Shown: piece after piece, positions 8,241-16,397 of the stretch | Position numbering within the stretch: the first letter of the stretch is position 1 | Layout: every line of letters begins with the position of its first letter | Assembly (NCBI GenBank): GCA_910579285.1 | Contig: CAJTTT010000013.1 | Span: forward strand, 32,813 to 96,812 | DNA length: 64,000 nt | DNA from: an uncultured Lachnospiraceae bacterium | Lineage (GTDB): Bacteria > Bacillota > Clostridia > Lachnospirales > Lachnospiraceae | Direction of reading: 5' to 3' | The notes under the pieces: model-generated | The model's database searches: none | What the model saw: only the letters and a program-made list of their open reading frames with translations | What the model was told of the DNA's origin: nothing | Made by a program: the position numbers and the translations under genes

Positions 8241-9806
8241 ATGAATCAAAATAATTTATGTAACTGTTGTCCGAATCCGTGTTATTCCAACTGCTGTGAG
8301 CGCGGACCCGAAGGGCCGAAAGGAGATCAGGGACCGACAGGTCCTCAGGGGATGAAAGGAGATACCGGCTGTCCCGGCCCAAAGGGTGACAAAGGCGATC
8401 CGGGCCCTATGGGTCCGCAGGGTATTCCCGGCGCACCCGGCGCGAGAGGGCCAAGAGGCAATACGGGCCCCGTAGGGCCTACCGGCAACACCGGGCCAAG
8501 AGGCTGTGCAGGACCGAGAGGCTACGCAGGTCCGCAGGGTATTCAGGGCATCCAGGGTGTCCGCGGTGACATTGGTCCGAAAGGGGATCCAGGCTGTGAA
8601 GGCCCGAAAGGAGATGTGGGGCCCCAGGGTCCGGCAGGCCCTAAGGGAGATGTGGGACCGGCAGGTCCTCAGGGGGATATCGGTCCGCAGGGGCCGAGAG
8701 GTATTCCCGGTCCTGCAGGTCCCAGCGGCCCTACAGGCGCTATGGGCCCGCAGGGTGTAACCGGCCCGCAGGGTATTCAGGGGGCCACAGGCCCGGTTGG
8801 TCCGCAGGGCCCGAAAGGATGTCCGGGCGATGAAGGTCCGACAGGAGCGACAGGAGCAACAGGTGCCACGGGTGCGACAGGAGCTGACGGTGCGACAGGT
8901 CCTACAGGAGCGACAGGTCCTACAGGGGCGACAGGAGCCGACGGGGCAACAGGAGCAACGGGAGCGACGGGAGCCGATGGAGCGACAGGTCCTACAGGTG
9001 CGACAGGAGCTGACGGAGCAACAGGCCCGACAGGGGCGACAGGGGCCGATGGAGCAACAGGTGCCACAGGAGCCGATGGAGCGACAGGTCCGACAGGAGC
9101 GACAGGAGCCGACGGGGCGACAGGTGCCACAGGAGCCGATGGAGCGACAGGCCCTACAGGTGCGACAGGAGCCACGGGAGCAACGGGAGCCGATGGAGCA
9201 ACGGGCCCGACAGGAGCGACAGGAGCTGACGGTGCAACAGGAGCGACAGGAGCCGACGGAGCAACAGGCCCGACAGGTGCAGCGGGTACGGGAGCGATTA
9301 TTCCGTTTGCGTCAGGACTGCCGGTTTCCCTGACGACAATAGCGGGAGGACTTGCGGGTATTCCGGCTTTCGTTGGTTTTGGAAGCAGCGCACAGGGACT
9401 TACACTGTTGGGAAGTACGATTGATATTACAAACGCAAGCGGAACGCTTTCTAACTTTGCGTTTCAGGTTCCGCGTGCCGGTATCATCACTTCATTCAGC
9501 GCATTCTTCAGTACAACGCTGGCGCTTTCCCTTGTAGGTTCCAATCTTACGGTCAGAGCGCAGATTTATCAGTCCGCAACGCCAAACAATGTATTTTCTC
9601 CGATTGCGGGAACACTCATCAACCTGACGCCGACACTTACTGGAGTTGTATCTGTAGGAACATTGTTAAATGGAGCGCTTACTGGACTCAATATTCCGGT
9701 GACGTCTCAAACGCGGCTGATGCTGGTATTTTCAGCAACGGCAAGCGGTTTGTCTTTGGTGAATACGGTGGCAGGCTATGCAAGCGCCGGTCTGGCTATC
9801 AACTAA
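8241..9806 (+). CDS. Long collagen-like exosporium protein with BclB-type C-terminal domain
   Basis: 521 residues in three parts. Residues 1-21 are a Cys-rich head (NLCNCCPNPCYSNCCER). Residues 22-351 are about 110 uninterrupted Gly-X-Y triplets, first varied (GPKGDQGPTGPQ), then almost pure GATGADGATGPTG units. Residues 352-521 are a hydrophobic, Ser/Thr/Gly-rich beta domain (AIIPFASGLPVSLTTIAGG ... TVAGYASAGLAIN) of the type seen at the tip of BclB-like exosporium proteins. Many Thr residues in the repeats are potential O-glycosylation sites, and a glycosyltransferase lies just upstream. GGAAAGGA precedes the ATG. Cys clusters at the head could crosslink to the spore surface. Confidence 0.9.
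   Translation: MNQNNLCNCCPNPCYSNCCERGPEGPKGDQGPTGPQGMKGDTGCPGPKGDKGDPGPMGPQGIPGAPGARGPRGNTGPVGPTGNTGPRGCAGPRGYAGPQGIQGIQGVRGDIGPKGDPGCEGPKGDVGPQGPAGPKGDVGPAGPQGDIGPQGPRGIPGPAGPSGPTGAMGPQGVTGPQGIQGATGPVGPQGPKGCPGDEGPTGATGATGATGATGADGATGPTGATGPTGATGADGATGATGATGADGATGPTGATGADGATGPTGATGADGATGATGADGATGPTGATGADGATGATGADGATGPTGATGATGATGADGATGPTGATGADGATGATGADGATGPTGAAGTGAIIPFASGLPVSLTTIAGGLAGIPAFVGFGSSAQGLTLLGSTIDITNASGTLSNFAFQVPRAGIITSFSAFFSTTLALSLVGSNLTVRAQIYQSATPNNVFSPIAGTLINLTPTLTGVVSVGTLLNGALTGLNIPVTSQTRLMLVFSATASGLSLVNTVAGYASAGLAIN
8836..9285 (+). repeat. In-gene tandem repeat coding (GAT/GPT/GAD)n
   Basis: About 450 bases of nearly identical 9- and 18-base units (GGAGCGACA, GGAGCCGACGG and variants) inside the collagen-like gene. 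All units stay in frame. Such tracts commonly change length by slippage or recombination, so the collagen rod length is likely strain-variable. Confidence 0.85.
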
Positions 9807-9825
9807 TACGGCAGGATAAGGGAAA

Positions 9826-9866
9826 ATCCCGGAGGTTTCGGTTACTCGGAATCTCCGGGATCCTTT
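9826..9866 (+). terminator. Terminator after collagen-like gene 2
   Basis: Nine-base stem ATCCCGGAG (9826-9834) with CTCCGGGAT (9853-9861), followed by CCTTTG. The T-tract is short, so strength is uncertain. Confidence 0.5.
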
Positions 9867-9962
9867 GTATATGAAGGATGATTTTATGAAGATATATGCT
9901 GCACTTCAATTATGCAAAAAAGCCCTGTATTCATAATGAAATTTATATGAATTTTTCATATA

Positions 9963-10442
9963 TTAAAATTCCTTGTCAACCATATGCAAATTTATCATAG
10001 CAACTATCTGGTTCTGCATATCCTCAACAGTTTCTATCTTAATTCTGCCTATATTTTTTCTTATCATTTCAAAATCTATATTGGGAAACAGTCCTTCGCA
10101 AAAACTATTTGTTTCGGGAGATGCCCCCATTAATGCTGTTACAAGCGAATTAGTGTCAAACTGTTCCAGCACTTCTTTCAGTTCCTTTTCAGAAATTGTT
10201 GAAATCTGTTCAAAATCAGATATTCGTTGTTGCTGTATCCTTGGTTCTAATATGTCATTTATCGTGATGTCATATAATTTAGAAATTTTTAACAAAACTT
10301 CTAAGTTGGGCATAGTCGTTCCCGTTTCCCATTTTGATATTGCCTGCCTTGATATGCCTAATTCTTTTGCTAAATCATCTTGTGTGTAGTTGTTGCTTTT
10401 GCGCAAAAATTGTAAGTACTTTGATATGATATTCATATTCAT
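9963..10442 (-). CDS. XRE/Cro-CI family transcriptional regulator
   Basis: 159 residues. The N-terminal helix-turn-helix (YLQFLRKSNNYTQDDLAKELGISRQAISKWE) is clear, followed by about 90 residues with no recognised domain (ISEKELKEVLEQFDTNSLVTALMG and an acidic helical tail). The ATG at 10442 has GGGAGGG eight bases upstream; the frame reaches 10466 but without a site. An inverted repeat over its own -10 suggests autoregulation. The gene is AT-richer than its neighbours. Target genes are unknown. Confidence 0.85.
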   Translation of the reverse strand: MNMNIISKYLQFLRKSNNYTQDDLAKELGISRQAISKWETGTTMPNLEVLLKISKLYDITINDILEPRIQQQRISDFEQISTISEKELKEVLEQFDTNSLVTALMGASPETNSFCEGLFPNIDFEMIRKNIGRIKIETVEDMQNQIVAMINLHMVDKEF

Positions 10443-10458
10443 AAAAATCGCCCTCCCT

Positions 10459-10493
10459 ATTGCCATTATAAGGTATATGGCAATAAGAATAAA
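10459..10493 (-). promoter_or_regulatory. Promoter and probable auto-operator of the XRE regulator
   Basis: On the minus strand TTTATT (10493-10488), 17 bases, TATAAT (10470-10465). A perfect 8-base inverted repeat, ATTGCCAT (10459-10466) and ATGGCAAT (10477-10484), straddles the -10, as expected for a dimeric Cro/CI-type operator. Confidence 0.6.
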
Positions 10494-10642
10494 GAATTCA
10501 GCAAGTGCTAAAAAGCAAATACCAGTTGCGCGCTGTTTTACAATTTTTCAAGAGCAATTTCCAGAATAAAGGATTGCCTGACGGGTAGGAATGTGAGAAA
10601 ATGGAAGCGGAAAAAGACGATTGTGCGAAGGAGGAACTCAGT

Positions 10643-11326
10643 ATGCAGTACAGAATTATCGGAGATACGATGCCGGCAGTGGAGGTTTTGTTTGACGCGC
10701 CGGGAGAGTCCATGTACACCCAGTCGGGCGGTATGGCTTGGATGACAGAGGGCATTTCAATGGATTCCAACATGAAGGGCGGTCTGGGAAAGAGCATTGG
10801 CCGGATGTTTTCGGGAGAATCTCTCTTCATGGCGACTTATAAAGCGGAGCGCGCGGGCAGTATGGTGGCTTTTGCCTCAACCGTGGCGGGGGAGGTACTT
10901 CCCATTGATGTGGGGGCAAGCGGCGGTATGATCTGCCAGAAAGGCGCATTTCTCTGTGCACAGGAGACTGTGAACCTGAATGTGACTTTGACCAAGAAGC
11001 TGTCTGCCGGACTGTTTGGCGGGGAAGGATTTATCCTGCAGGATATCAGTGGAACGGGAATGGTGTTTCTGGAAATTGACGGCAATAAGGTAGAGAAAAA
11101 TCTGGCGCCCGGGGAGGTTCTCAAGGTTGACACGGGCAATGTGGTTGCCTTTGAGAGAAGCGTCAGCTATGAGGTAGAGACGGTGAAAGGAATTAAGAAC
11201 ATCCTTCTGGGAGGCGAGGGCCTGTTTTTGACAAAGCTCACGGGGCCTGGGAAGGTGATCCTCCAGACGCAGAACTTTAATGAGTTTGCGGGGCGGATTA
11301 TCAGGATGGTGCCGTCGTCGAGATAG
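10643..11326 (+). CDS. AIM24 / TIGR00266 family protein
   Basis: 227 residues of the AIM24-like family (double-stranded beta-helix), whose biochemical role in bacteria is unknown. Typical features: an N-terminal YRIIGDTMPAVEVLFDAPGESMYTQSG, Gly-rich GGLGKSIGRMFSGES, and repeated beta-turn segments such as GFILQDISGTGMVFLE and GLFLTKLTGPGKVILQT. The start chosen is the ATG with GGAGGAACTCAGT upstream. No transmembrane segment is visible. It stands as a single gene. Confidence 0.85.
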   Translation: MQYRIIGDTMPAVEVLFDAPGESMYTQSGGMAWMTEGISMDSNMKGGLGKSIGRMFSGESLFMATYKAERAGSMVAFASTVAGEVLPIDVGASGGMICQKGAFLCAQETVNLNVTLTKKLSAGLFGGEGFILQDISGTGMVFLEIDGNKVEKNLAPGEVLKVDTGNVVAFERSVSYEVETVKGIKNILLGGEGLFLTKLTGPGKVILQTQNFNEFAGRIIRMVPSSR

Positions 11327-11703
11327 AGGGTAAAAAACGAAATCGGATCTATAGAGCAGGCCGTAACATATCTGTATTTTGCAGGATACGGCCTGCTTAA
11401 GTATTATATATGGGTGATGTTTGATGGAGTGAGGACTGAATTCAACATTTGGCTAGATATAGAATGGGAAGTGCAATGAGACAGGACCTAAGGCATTGCT
11501 AAATATGTAGAACGCAATTATAAATTTTCCAGTGAAAAACAAGGACTAGGCTGGAAGCATAACTGATTTGTAGACAGGAAATGTTATGCTGTGCTTGTGC
11601 AAGAAGGATCACATACGAACGTTTCTTACTTTACTGGAGACTGAGCATAATACTTTGTCGAATAGAACAGGTGAATGTGATTATAAGCAGGAGGTGTGCT
11701 TGG

Positions 11704-11820
11704 ATGAGTATTATATTACGTTTAGAAGGGAAGAATTCAAAGGAAACAACAATAAATGTTGTAGAGATGATGCATTTGGTGAACTATGATACGTTACAGG
11801 ATTATGATGAGTATGACTAA
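11704..11820 (+). CDS. Small hypothetical ORF (38 aa)
   Basis: Encodes 38 residues starting MSIILRLEGKNSKE and ending in an acidic DYDEYD. It is preceded by AGGAGG nine bases before the ATG, which is the main reason to list it. No family recognised, and it sits in a degraded region, so it may be a leftover fragment with a fortuitous Shine-Dalgarno sequence. Confidence 0.25.
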   Translation: MSIILRLEGKNSKETTINVVEMMHLVNYDTLQDYDEYD

Positions 11821-12034
11821 ACAATAGGATTACGTCTGTAACAGCAATTGTAGAGTTCAGGGTGTTTGGTTATAACCCTGCTCTTTGATAAACCAAATGC
11901 TGGGAACCAGAGGGATCGAATGGCGGAAAAAGTAGATAGACGAGTTATAGCAAGAAGAAAAGATTGTTTAAGTGTATGTGCTCGTAAGTAGTCTTTTTAT
12001 ATGAGCTAAGAGCTATAACATTCATATTTAACTG

Positions 12035-12063
12035 TTGTAATTATATTTTAATTAGATTATAAT
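12035..12063 (+). promoter_or_regulatory. Probable promoter of the AIPR gene
   Basis: TTGTAA (12035-12040), 17 bases, TATAAT (12058-12063). The -10 is perfect, but the surrounding DNA is AT-rich, which weakens the call. Confidence 0.5.
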
Positions 12064-12164
12064 ATTTTATAAAATTAGGTAATTAGTATTACAGATTTAA
12101 TGTAATAGTTTTTTGAAATTGTGTAGTTAATGTGAGAGTATTTAGAGGTGGGAAAGGGGAAAAA

Positions 12165-14150
12165 ATGACATTAGAACCGATAATTAAAGCCAAATTAGAG
12201 AAATTTAGAAAAGATTATTTGCTTAAAGACTTGAGTGAAGATAAGCTGTTTGAAAGATTTGTTAATTACCATATACTTTCTCAGCAGCAACCAGGGATTT
12301 TTTCAACAGAATACGAGTTATTGGATAAAATATGTGTTGGTGGGGGCAATGATCTAGGACTTGATGGAGTTGCAATTTCACTTAATGGAAAATATGTTAA
12401 GTCATGCGAGGATATTGACGATGTTCTTCCAGGAAATAGAAAGGGAGAGTTTGAAATTACTTTTATACAGTCGAAGAATAAGAGTAAATTTGACTTAGGA
12501 GAATATTTGAAGTTTACACATGGTGTTGAATGTTTTTTAGAAAGCAATATCTCAATGCCAATTAGTGATGCAATAGATGAAATACATAAAATATATAATT
12601 ATATTATGTCTAATGATATCATTATTAAATGGGCAACAAATCCTAGCATAAGACTTTGTTATGTTGTGGCGGGGACTTGGGAAGAACCTCCGCATATTGT
12701 TGAGGCTACTAAAAGTATTAAAGAACGTTTACAAAAGAAACGGTGTTTTGGAGACATTGATTTTGATTATATAGATAATAAGGCATTAGTAAATATTATA
12801 AATTCAAATGAAAGTTGCTATAAAGTTGTTATGGATTTTGTGGATTCTATGCCACTTCCTGAAGTAGATCAAGTTGATAATTCTAGTGTTGTTTTATGCA
12901 ATGCCAGAGAAATTGTAAATTTATTGAGTACTGCAGAGGGGATGTTGCGTAAGAATCTATTTGAAGACAATGTGCGCGATTATCAAGGCGAAACAACAAT
13001 CAATACAGAAATCCGGGCAACGTTAAGTAAGAATTCAGAGCATTTTGTTTTACTAAACAATGGTATAACGATTGTATGTGATGAAGTACAAGAGGGAAAT
13101 AGAAAAGTATCTATAACTAATCCGCAAATTGTTAATGGCTGTCAGACATGCAATATCCTTTTTCGTTGTAGTAAAGAGGGGATTAATTTGGATGGAGCTT
13201 ATGCAATAGTAAAAATTATAGGAACATCTAATGATGAGATAGTTAATAACATTGTAAAAGGAACAAATAGGCAGAATATAGTATATGATGAAGCGTTTGA
13301 GACAACAAAAGAATTTCATAAATTATTAGAAAAATTTTTTGCTGTGATGCAGGTTAAAGAGTTTGATAAAGTATTTTATGAAAGACGATCTAAACAGTAT
13401 GAGAATGATCCACGGGTCAGACCTTATCAAAAAATTAGTTTTAGAATATTGATACAAAGCTTTGTATCGCTATTTTTGTATCGGGTTGAAGAAGGTCATA
13501 GACATGAGTCAAAATTATTGCAGGATTATGGGAACGCCATATTTGCAGAGCATCAGTCATTTTATCCATATTATGTTGCGGCTTTTATTTACATTCAAAC
13601 AGAGTATTTATTTAGAAGTGGAACGATTTCTAAGAAAAATTATTCATATAAGTTACATATAATGCTTTTAATAAAAGAAATGCAGATGGGAAAATCTCCA
13701 GATATAAATAATAAAAAGGAAATAGAAAAATATTGTAAAGAACTGCTAAAAAAACTGGAGCAGAAATCAGAATTTATAAGATATGCTAAAGACGCAAGTG
13801 TTAAGTTCGATGAAGTAGCTTGTAAATGGATCGATTATAAAGGGATGACATATCGATATGCTATGAAAGATAGCTCGGAATTTACAAAGTTTATGCTTAA
13901 AATTCTTGCAAAGACAGATGAACAGAAATATAGTATTGAAGAACCTGCTTTAGTTGGAAAGGTTATGAATATTAATACGGATAGACATGGAGATTACTTT
14001 GGGTTTATTAGGAGACATCCTGGTAACATTTTCTTTCACGAAAATGAAAATCCAAATATAAACTTGGATTATGAGAATAAAGAGGTAGTATATGAGATTG
14101 CGAAAAAGAATGGAAAGGAAGTGGCAATAAATATACGTTTATTGTCGTAA
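12165..14150 (+). CDS. AIPR-family (abortive infection phage resistance) protein with cold-shock-like C-terminal domain
   Basis: 661 residues. The middle carries AIPR hallmarks: NTEIRATLSKNSEHFVLLNNGITIVC, IVNGCQTCNILF and a following NNIVKGTNRQN segment. The N-terminal part (GLDGVAISLNGKYV, FEITFIQSKNKSKFDLGEYLKF) resembles a restriction-endonuclease-like core with the QSK pattern. The last 65 residues, from about 597 (LVGKVMNINTDRHGDYFGFIRR, then IFFHENE), read as a cold-shock/OB-type nucleic-acid-binding domain. AIPR proteins are linked to phage resistance. The gene is AT-rich against GC-rich neighbours and stands alone, so it was probably acquired. GGGAAAGGGG precedes the chosen ATG. The activity here is inferred, not shown. 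Confidence 0.85.
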   Translation: MTLEPIIKAKLEKFRKDYLLKDLSEDKLFERFVNYHILSQQQPGIFSTEYELLDKICVGGGNDLGLDGVAISLNGKYVKSCEDIDDVLPGNRKGEFEITFIQSKNKSKFDLGEYLKFTHGVECFLESNISMPISDAIDEIHKIYNYIMSNDIIIKWATNPSIRLCYVVAGTWEEPPHIVEATKSIKERLQKKRCFGDIDFDYIDNKALVNIINSNESCYKVVMDFVDSMPLPEVDQVDNSSVVLCNAREIVNLLSTAEGMLRKNLFEDNVRDYQGETTINTEIRATLSKNSEHFVLLNNGITIVCDEVQEGNRKVSITNPQIVNGCQTCNILFRCSKEGINLDGAYAIVKIIGTSNDEIVNNIVKGTNRQNIVYDEAFETTKEFHKLLEKFFAVMQVKEFDKVFYERRSKQYENDPRVRPYQKISFRILIQSFVSLFLYRVEEGHRHESKLLQDYGNAIFAEHQSFYPYYVAAFIYIQTEYLFRSGTISKKNYSYKLHIMLLIKEMQMGKSPDINNKKEIEKYCKELLKKLEQKSEFIRYAKDASVKFDEVACKWIDYKGMTYRYAMKDSSEFTKFMLKILAKTDEQKYSIEEPALVGKVMNINTDRHGDYFGFIRRHPGNIFFHENENPNINLDYENKEVVYEIAKKNGKEVAINIRLLS

Positions 14151-14197
14151 TTTTTAGTAAGTTTACAATGAATGATAAATAATTTCAGTTATAATTA

Positions 14198-14251
14198 CTC
14201 AAACTTCGCGTGCGATAGACTGGTTGAAACCTATCGAATGCGAAGTTTGAG
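14198..14251. repeat. Long inverted repeat downstream of the AIPR gene
   Basis: CTCAAACTTCGC (14198-14209) pairs with GCGAAGTTTGAG (14240-14251), and inside it CGATAG (14213-14218) pairs with CTATCG (14231-14236), with a 12-base loop: 18 pairs and one 3x3 internal loop. There is no T-tract on either side, so it is not a standard terminator. Confidence 0.7.
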
Positions 14252-14343
14252 CCTATGATTCAGAAATATGATAACTTAAATATAAAGTTCGGAAAATTTT
14301 AATTGCTATAACCCCAATGTCCCCATATTTTGGGCATGCCTGA

Positions 14344-14550
14344 TTCTTAGATTTCCCATCTAGAGACGTCTCATTATTGGGATACTGCTCCCATATCTCA
14401 GGTCTGGCAGATATTCTGAAGGAAAAATACAAGGGAGAAAATCATAATGATATACCGATTGTCAAAAGTATCCTACGATCCCCCAAAAAAGAGAAAACAG
14501 AAGTAAAATCAGTGGTGGAACAGTACCACAGAGATAGGGAAAAAGGATAG
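14344..14550 (+). pseudogene. C-terminal remnant of an unidentified protein
   Basis: A 68-residue frame runs from just after a TGA to a TAG with no start codon or ribosome-binding site. It reads like real protein: FLDFPSRDVSLLGYCSHI, then LADILKEKYKGENHNDIP, then a basic-acidic tail ending HRDREKG. It looks like the end of a larger gene whose front was lost. I cannot name the family; accessory (plasmid or conjugative element) origin is a guess from context. Confidence 0.4.
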
Positions 14551-14845
14551 GATGGTATCGTTTACTGGAGAGTGTTTTGTGCGAATTATTTTTCGGGGGC
14601 TTTTTGCATTGTCGCTTCTGATCATCGAAGACTGTGCCAAGGGATGAATAAACTAAGTGAGATATGTCATGCAGAAAAAAGAACCGTATTTATTGTAATC
14701 TTGTTTTATGGATTGTTGCAGACTTATATGAAGATGTGTTTTTTACCCGCAGAGCCGTCGGATCTGGGTTGTATTTCCGAGGTGGAAGCTGTTAGGATAT
14801 AAGTATTTTGGACGTGGATTGTTTGAGCTGTAAAGGGAGCCGCAT

Positions 14846-15007
14846 ATGGATGCCGATTTTACTTATATTTCTATGAAATCGGAAGCACTCAAATGCGGAA
14901 ACTGTTGCGCTTCTTTTGATATCCTTAGCGGCGGTCGGTCCGCCTGCGGTGGCAGTAAAGCCGATATTTCCACGATTGACTGGATACTCTGTAAGGAGGA
15001 GGCTTGA
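14846..15007 (+). CDS. Small cysteine-rich hypothetical protein (53 aa)
   Basis: Encodes MDADFTYISMKSEALKCGNC, then CASFDILSGG and a tail with a further Cys pair separated by about 14 residues (SACGG, ILCKEE). GGGAG lies six bases from the ATG, an unusually good ribosome-binding site for a chance ORF. The CGNCC knot could bind a metal, but no family is recognised. It lies just upstream of the hisS promoter and in the same direction. Confidence 0.45.
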   Translation: MDADFTYISMKSEALKCGNCCASFDILSGGRSACGGSKADISTIDWILCKEEA

Positions 15008-15032
15008 AAAACCTTCCAAAACAGTGTAAAAT
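15004..15032 (+). promoter_or_regulatory. Promoter of hisS-aspS
   Basis: TTGAAA (15004-15009), 17 bases, TAAAAT (15027-15032), about 66 bases upstream of the hisS ATG. No T-box motifs are seen in the short leader. Confidence 0.5.
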
Positions 15033-15098
15033 CTAACAAGCATATATTGTGTATGACAATGCAAATAAACGGGAAACAACTCTGACACGGAGGTAACT

Positions 15099-16361
15099 AT
15101 GGCATTAAGTAAAAAACCGATGACAGGCATGAAGGACATTCTTCCAGAAGAAATGGAGATTCGTGACTATGTGATCGGCATCATCAAAGAAACCTACGGC
15201 AATTTCGGCTTTACTTCGATCGAGACGCCCTGCGTGGAAAACCTTGCCAACTTAAACTGCAAGGCGGGGGGCGAGAACGAGAAGCTGATCTTTAAAATAT
15301 TGAAACGCGGAGAGAAGCTGCGCATTGACGAGGCGAAGAGCGAGGAGGATCTGACGGACGGAGGTCTGCGCTATGATCTGACGGTGCCTCTTGTGCGGTA
15401 TTATTCCAACCACGCAAACGAGCTGCCTGCGCCGTTTAAGGCTCTGCAGATGGGCAACGTATGGCGGGCGGACAGACCCCAGCGGGGACGCTACCGCCAG
15501 TTTATGCAGTGTGATATCGACATTCTCGGGGAGGCATCGAATCTGGCGGAGATCGAGCTGATTCTGGCTACCACCACTACCCTTGGCAGGATCGGATTCA
15601 AAGATTTTAACATCCGCATCAATGACAGGCAGATTTTGAAAGCGATGGCGGCTTACAGCGGCTTTGCCGAGGAGGCTTACGACCAGGTTTTCATCATTTT
15701 AGACAAGATGGACAAGATCGGCAGGGAAGGCGTTTCCGGGGAACTTTTGGAGGCCGGATTCCCGAAGGAGAGTGTGGACAAGTATCTGGCGCTCTTTGAA
15801 GGGATGGAACAGGCAGATGATGCCATCGCCTATATCACAGAAAAACTGGAAGGCGTGCTTCCGGCAGGGGTAAAAGAGAGTTTCCAGGAGATCATAGACA
15901 GTGTGGAGGCCACCAAGGGGGACTTCTTTAAGCTGGTGTTTGATCCGACGCTTGTGCGCGGCATGTCCTACTACACGGGTACGATCTTTGAGATCGACAT
16001 GCCCCATTTTGGCGGAAGCTGCGGCGGAGGCGGAAGATATGATAAGATGGTTGGAAAATTCACAGGCAACGATGTGCCGGCCTGCGGTTTTTCCATCGGT
16101 TTCGAGCGGATCATCCTGTTACTTTTGGAGAGCGGTTTCAAGGTGCCGAAGGCGGGAAAGAAAATTGCGTATCTGATGGAGAAAGGGCTGCCCTCGGAAA
16201 AACTGTGCGAAGTGATGGCAAAGGCACAGGCGGAGCGGGAGAAGGGAAATCAGATTCTGGTGGCTCGGATGAACAAGAACAAGAAATTCCAGAAGGAACA
16301 GCTCACCGCACAGGGATATGAGGCTTTCGAGGAATTTTACAAAGAGGAACTGAAAAGATAA
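15099..16361 (+). CDS. hisS: Histidine-tRNA ligase
   Basis: 420-residue class II aminoacyl-tRNA synthetase that charges tRNA-His. Seen: the N-terminal GMKDILPEE, motif 2 region LQMGNVWRADRPQRGRYRQF, LVRGMSYYTGTIFEI (histidine-A type motif), GRYDKMVG and the motif 3 end CGFSIGFERI. The C-terminal anticodon-binding domain follows. CGGAGG lies before the ATG. aspS follows after 36 bases, so the two form an operon. Confidence 0.97.
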   Translation: MALSKKPMTGMKDILPEEMEIRDYVIGIIKETYGNFGFTSIETPCVENLANLNCKAGGENEKLIFKILKRGEKLRIDEAKSEEDLTDGGLRYDLTVPLVRYYSNHANELPAPFKALQMGNVWRADRPQRGRYRQFMQCDIDILGEASNLAEIELILATTTTLGRIGFKDFNIRINDRQILKAMAAYSGFAEEAYDQVFIILDKMDKIGREGVSGELLEAGFPKESVDKYLALFEGMEQADDAIAYITEKLEGVLPAGVKESFQEIIDSVEATKGDFFKLVFDPTLVRGMSYYTGTIFEIDMPHFGGSCGGGGRYDKMVGKFTGNDVPACGFSIGFERIILLLLESGFKVPKAGKKIAYLMEKGLPSEKLCEVMAKAQAEREKGNQILVARMNKNKKFQKEQLTAQGYEAFEEFYKEELKR

Positions 16362-16397
16362 CAAAGACAACATAACAGAAAAGAGGGAATCACAGTT

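Larger units (their letters stand above)
11327..12164. other. AT-rich intergenic stretch with decayed coding traces
   Basis: About 840 bases without a convincing gene. It holds an 11-base-pair hairpin (11355-11365 with 11387-11397) that may end transcription of the AIM24-family gene, one 38-codon ORF with a good ribosome-binding site (listed separately), several very short open frames, and the promoter of the AIPR gene. Composition shifts to AT-rich from about 11.4 kb, marking the left side of an acquired islet. No insertion-sequence ends or att-like repeats were seen. Confidence 0.5.
14151..15098. other. Intergenic remnant zone between AIPR gene and hisS
   Basis: About 950 bases with a long perfect hairpin (14198-14251), a truncated coding remnant (14344-14550), a 53-codon Cys-rich ORF (14846-15007) and the hisS promoter. 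The left part is AT-rich like the AIPR gene; composition returns to that of the chromosome by about 14.85 kb. A further open frame at 14572-14802 has no ribosome-binding site and no recognisable content. Confidence 0.5.

Noticed and set aside
8777..9175. A minus-strand Pro/Ala/Val repeat ORF inside the collagen-like gene
   Set aside because: Pure mirror of the Gly-X-Y codon repeats; no start signal.
11920..11991. A 23-codon ORF starting MAEKVDRRVIARRKD, recalling the front of TetR regulators
   Set aside because: Too short to be a repressor, no helix-turn-helix left, and the similarity is only a few residues. At most a decayed fragment.
14572..14802. A 76-codon plus-strand open frame
   Set aside because: No ribosome-binding site and no recognisable pattern. 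It lies in a remnant zone with similar-sized chance frames.
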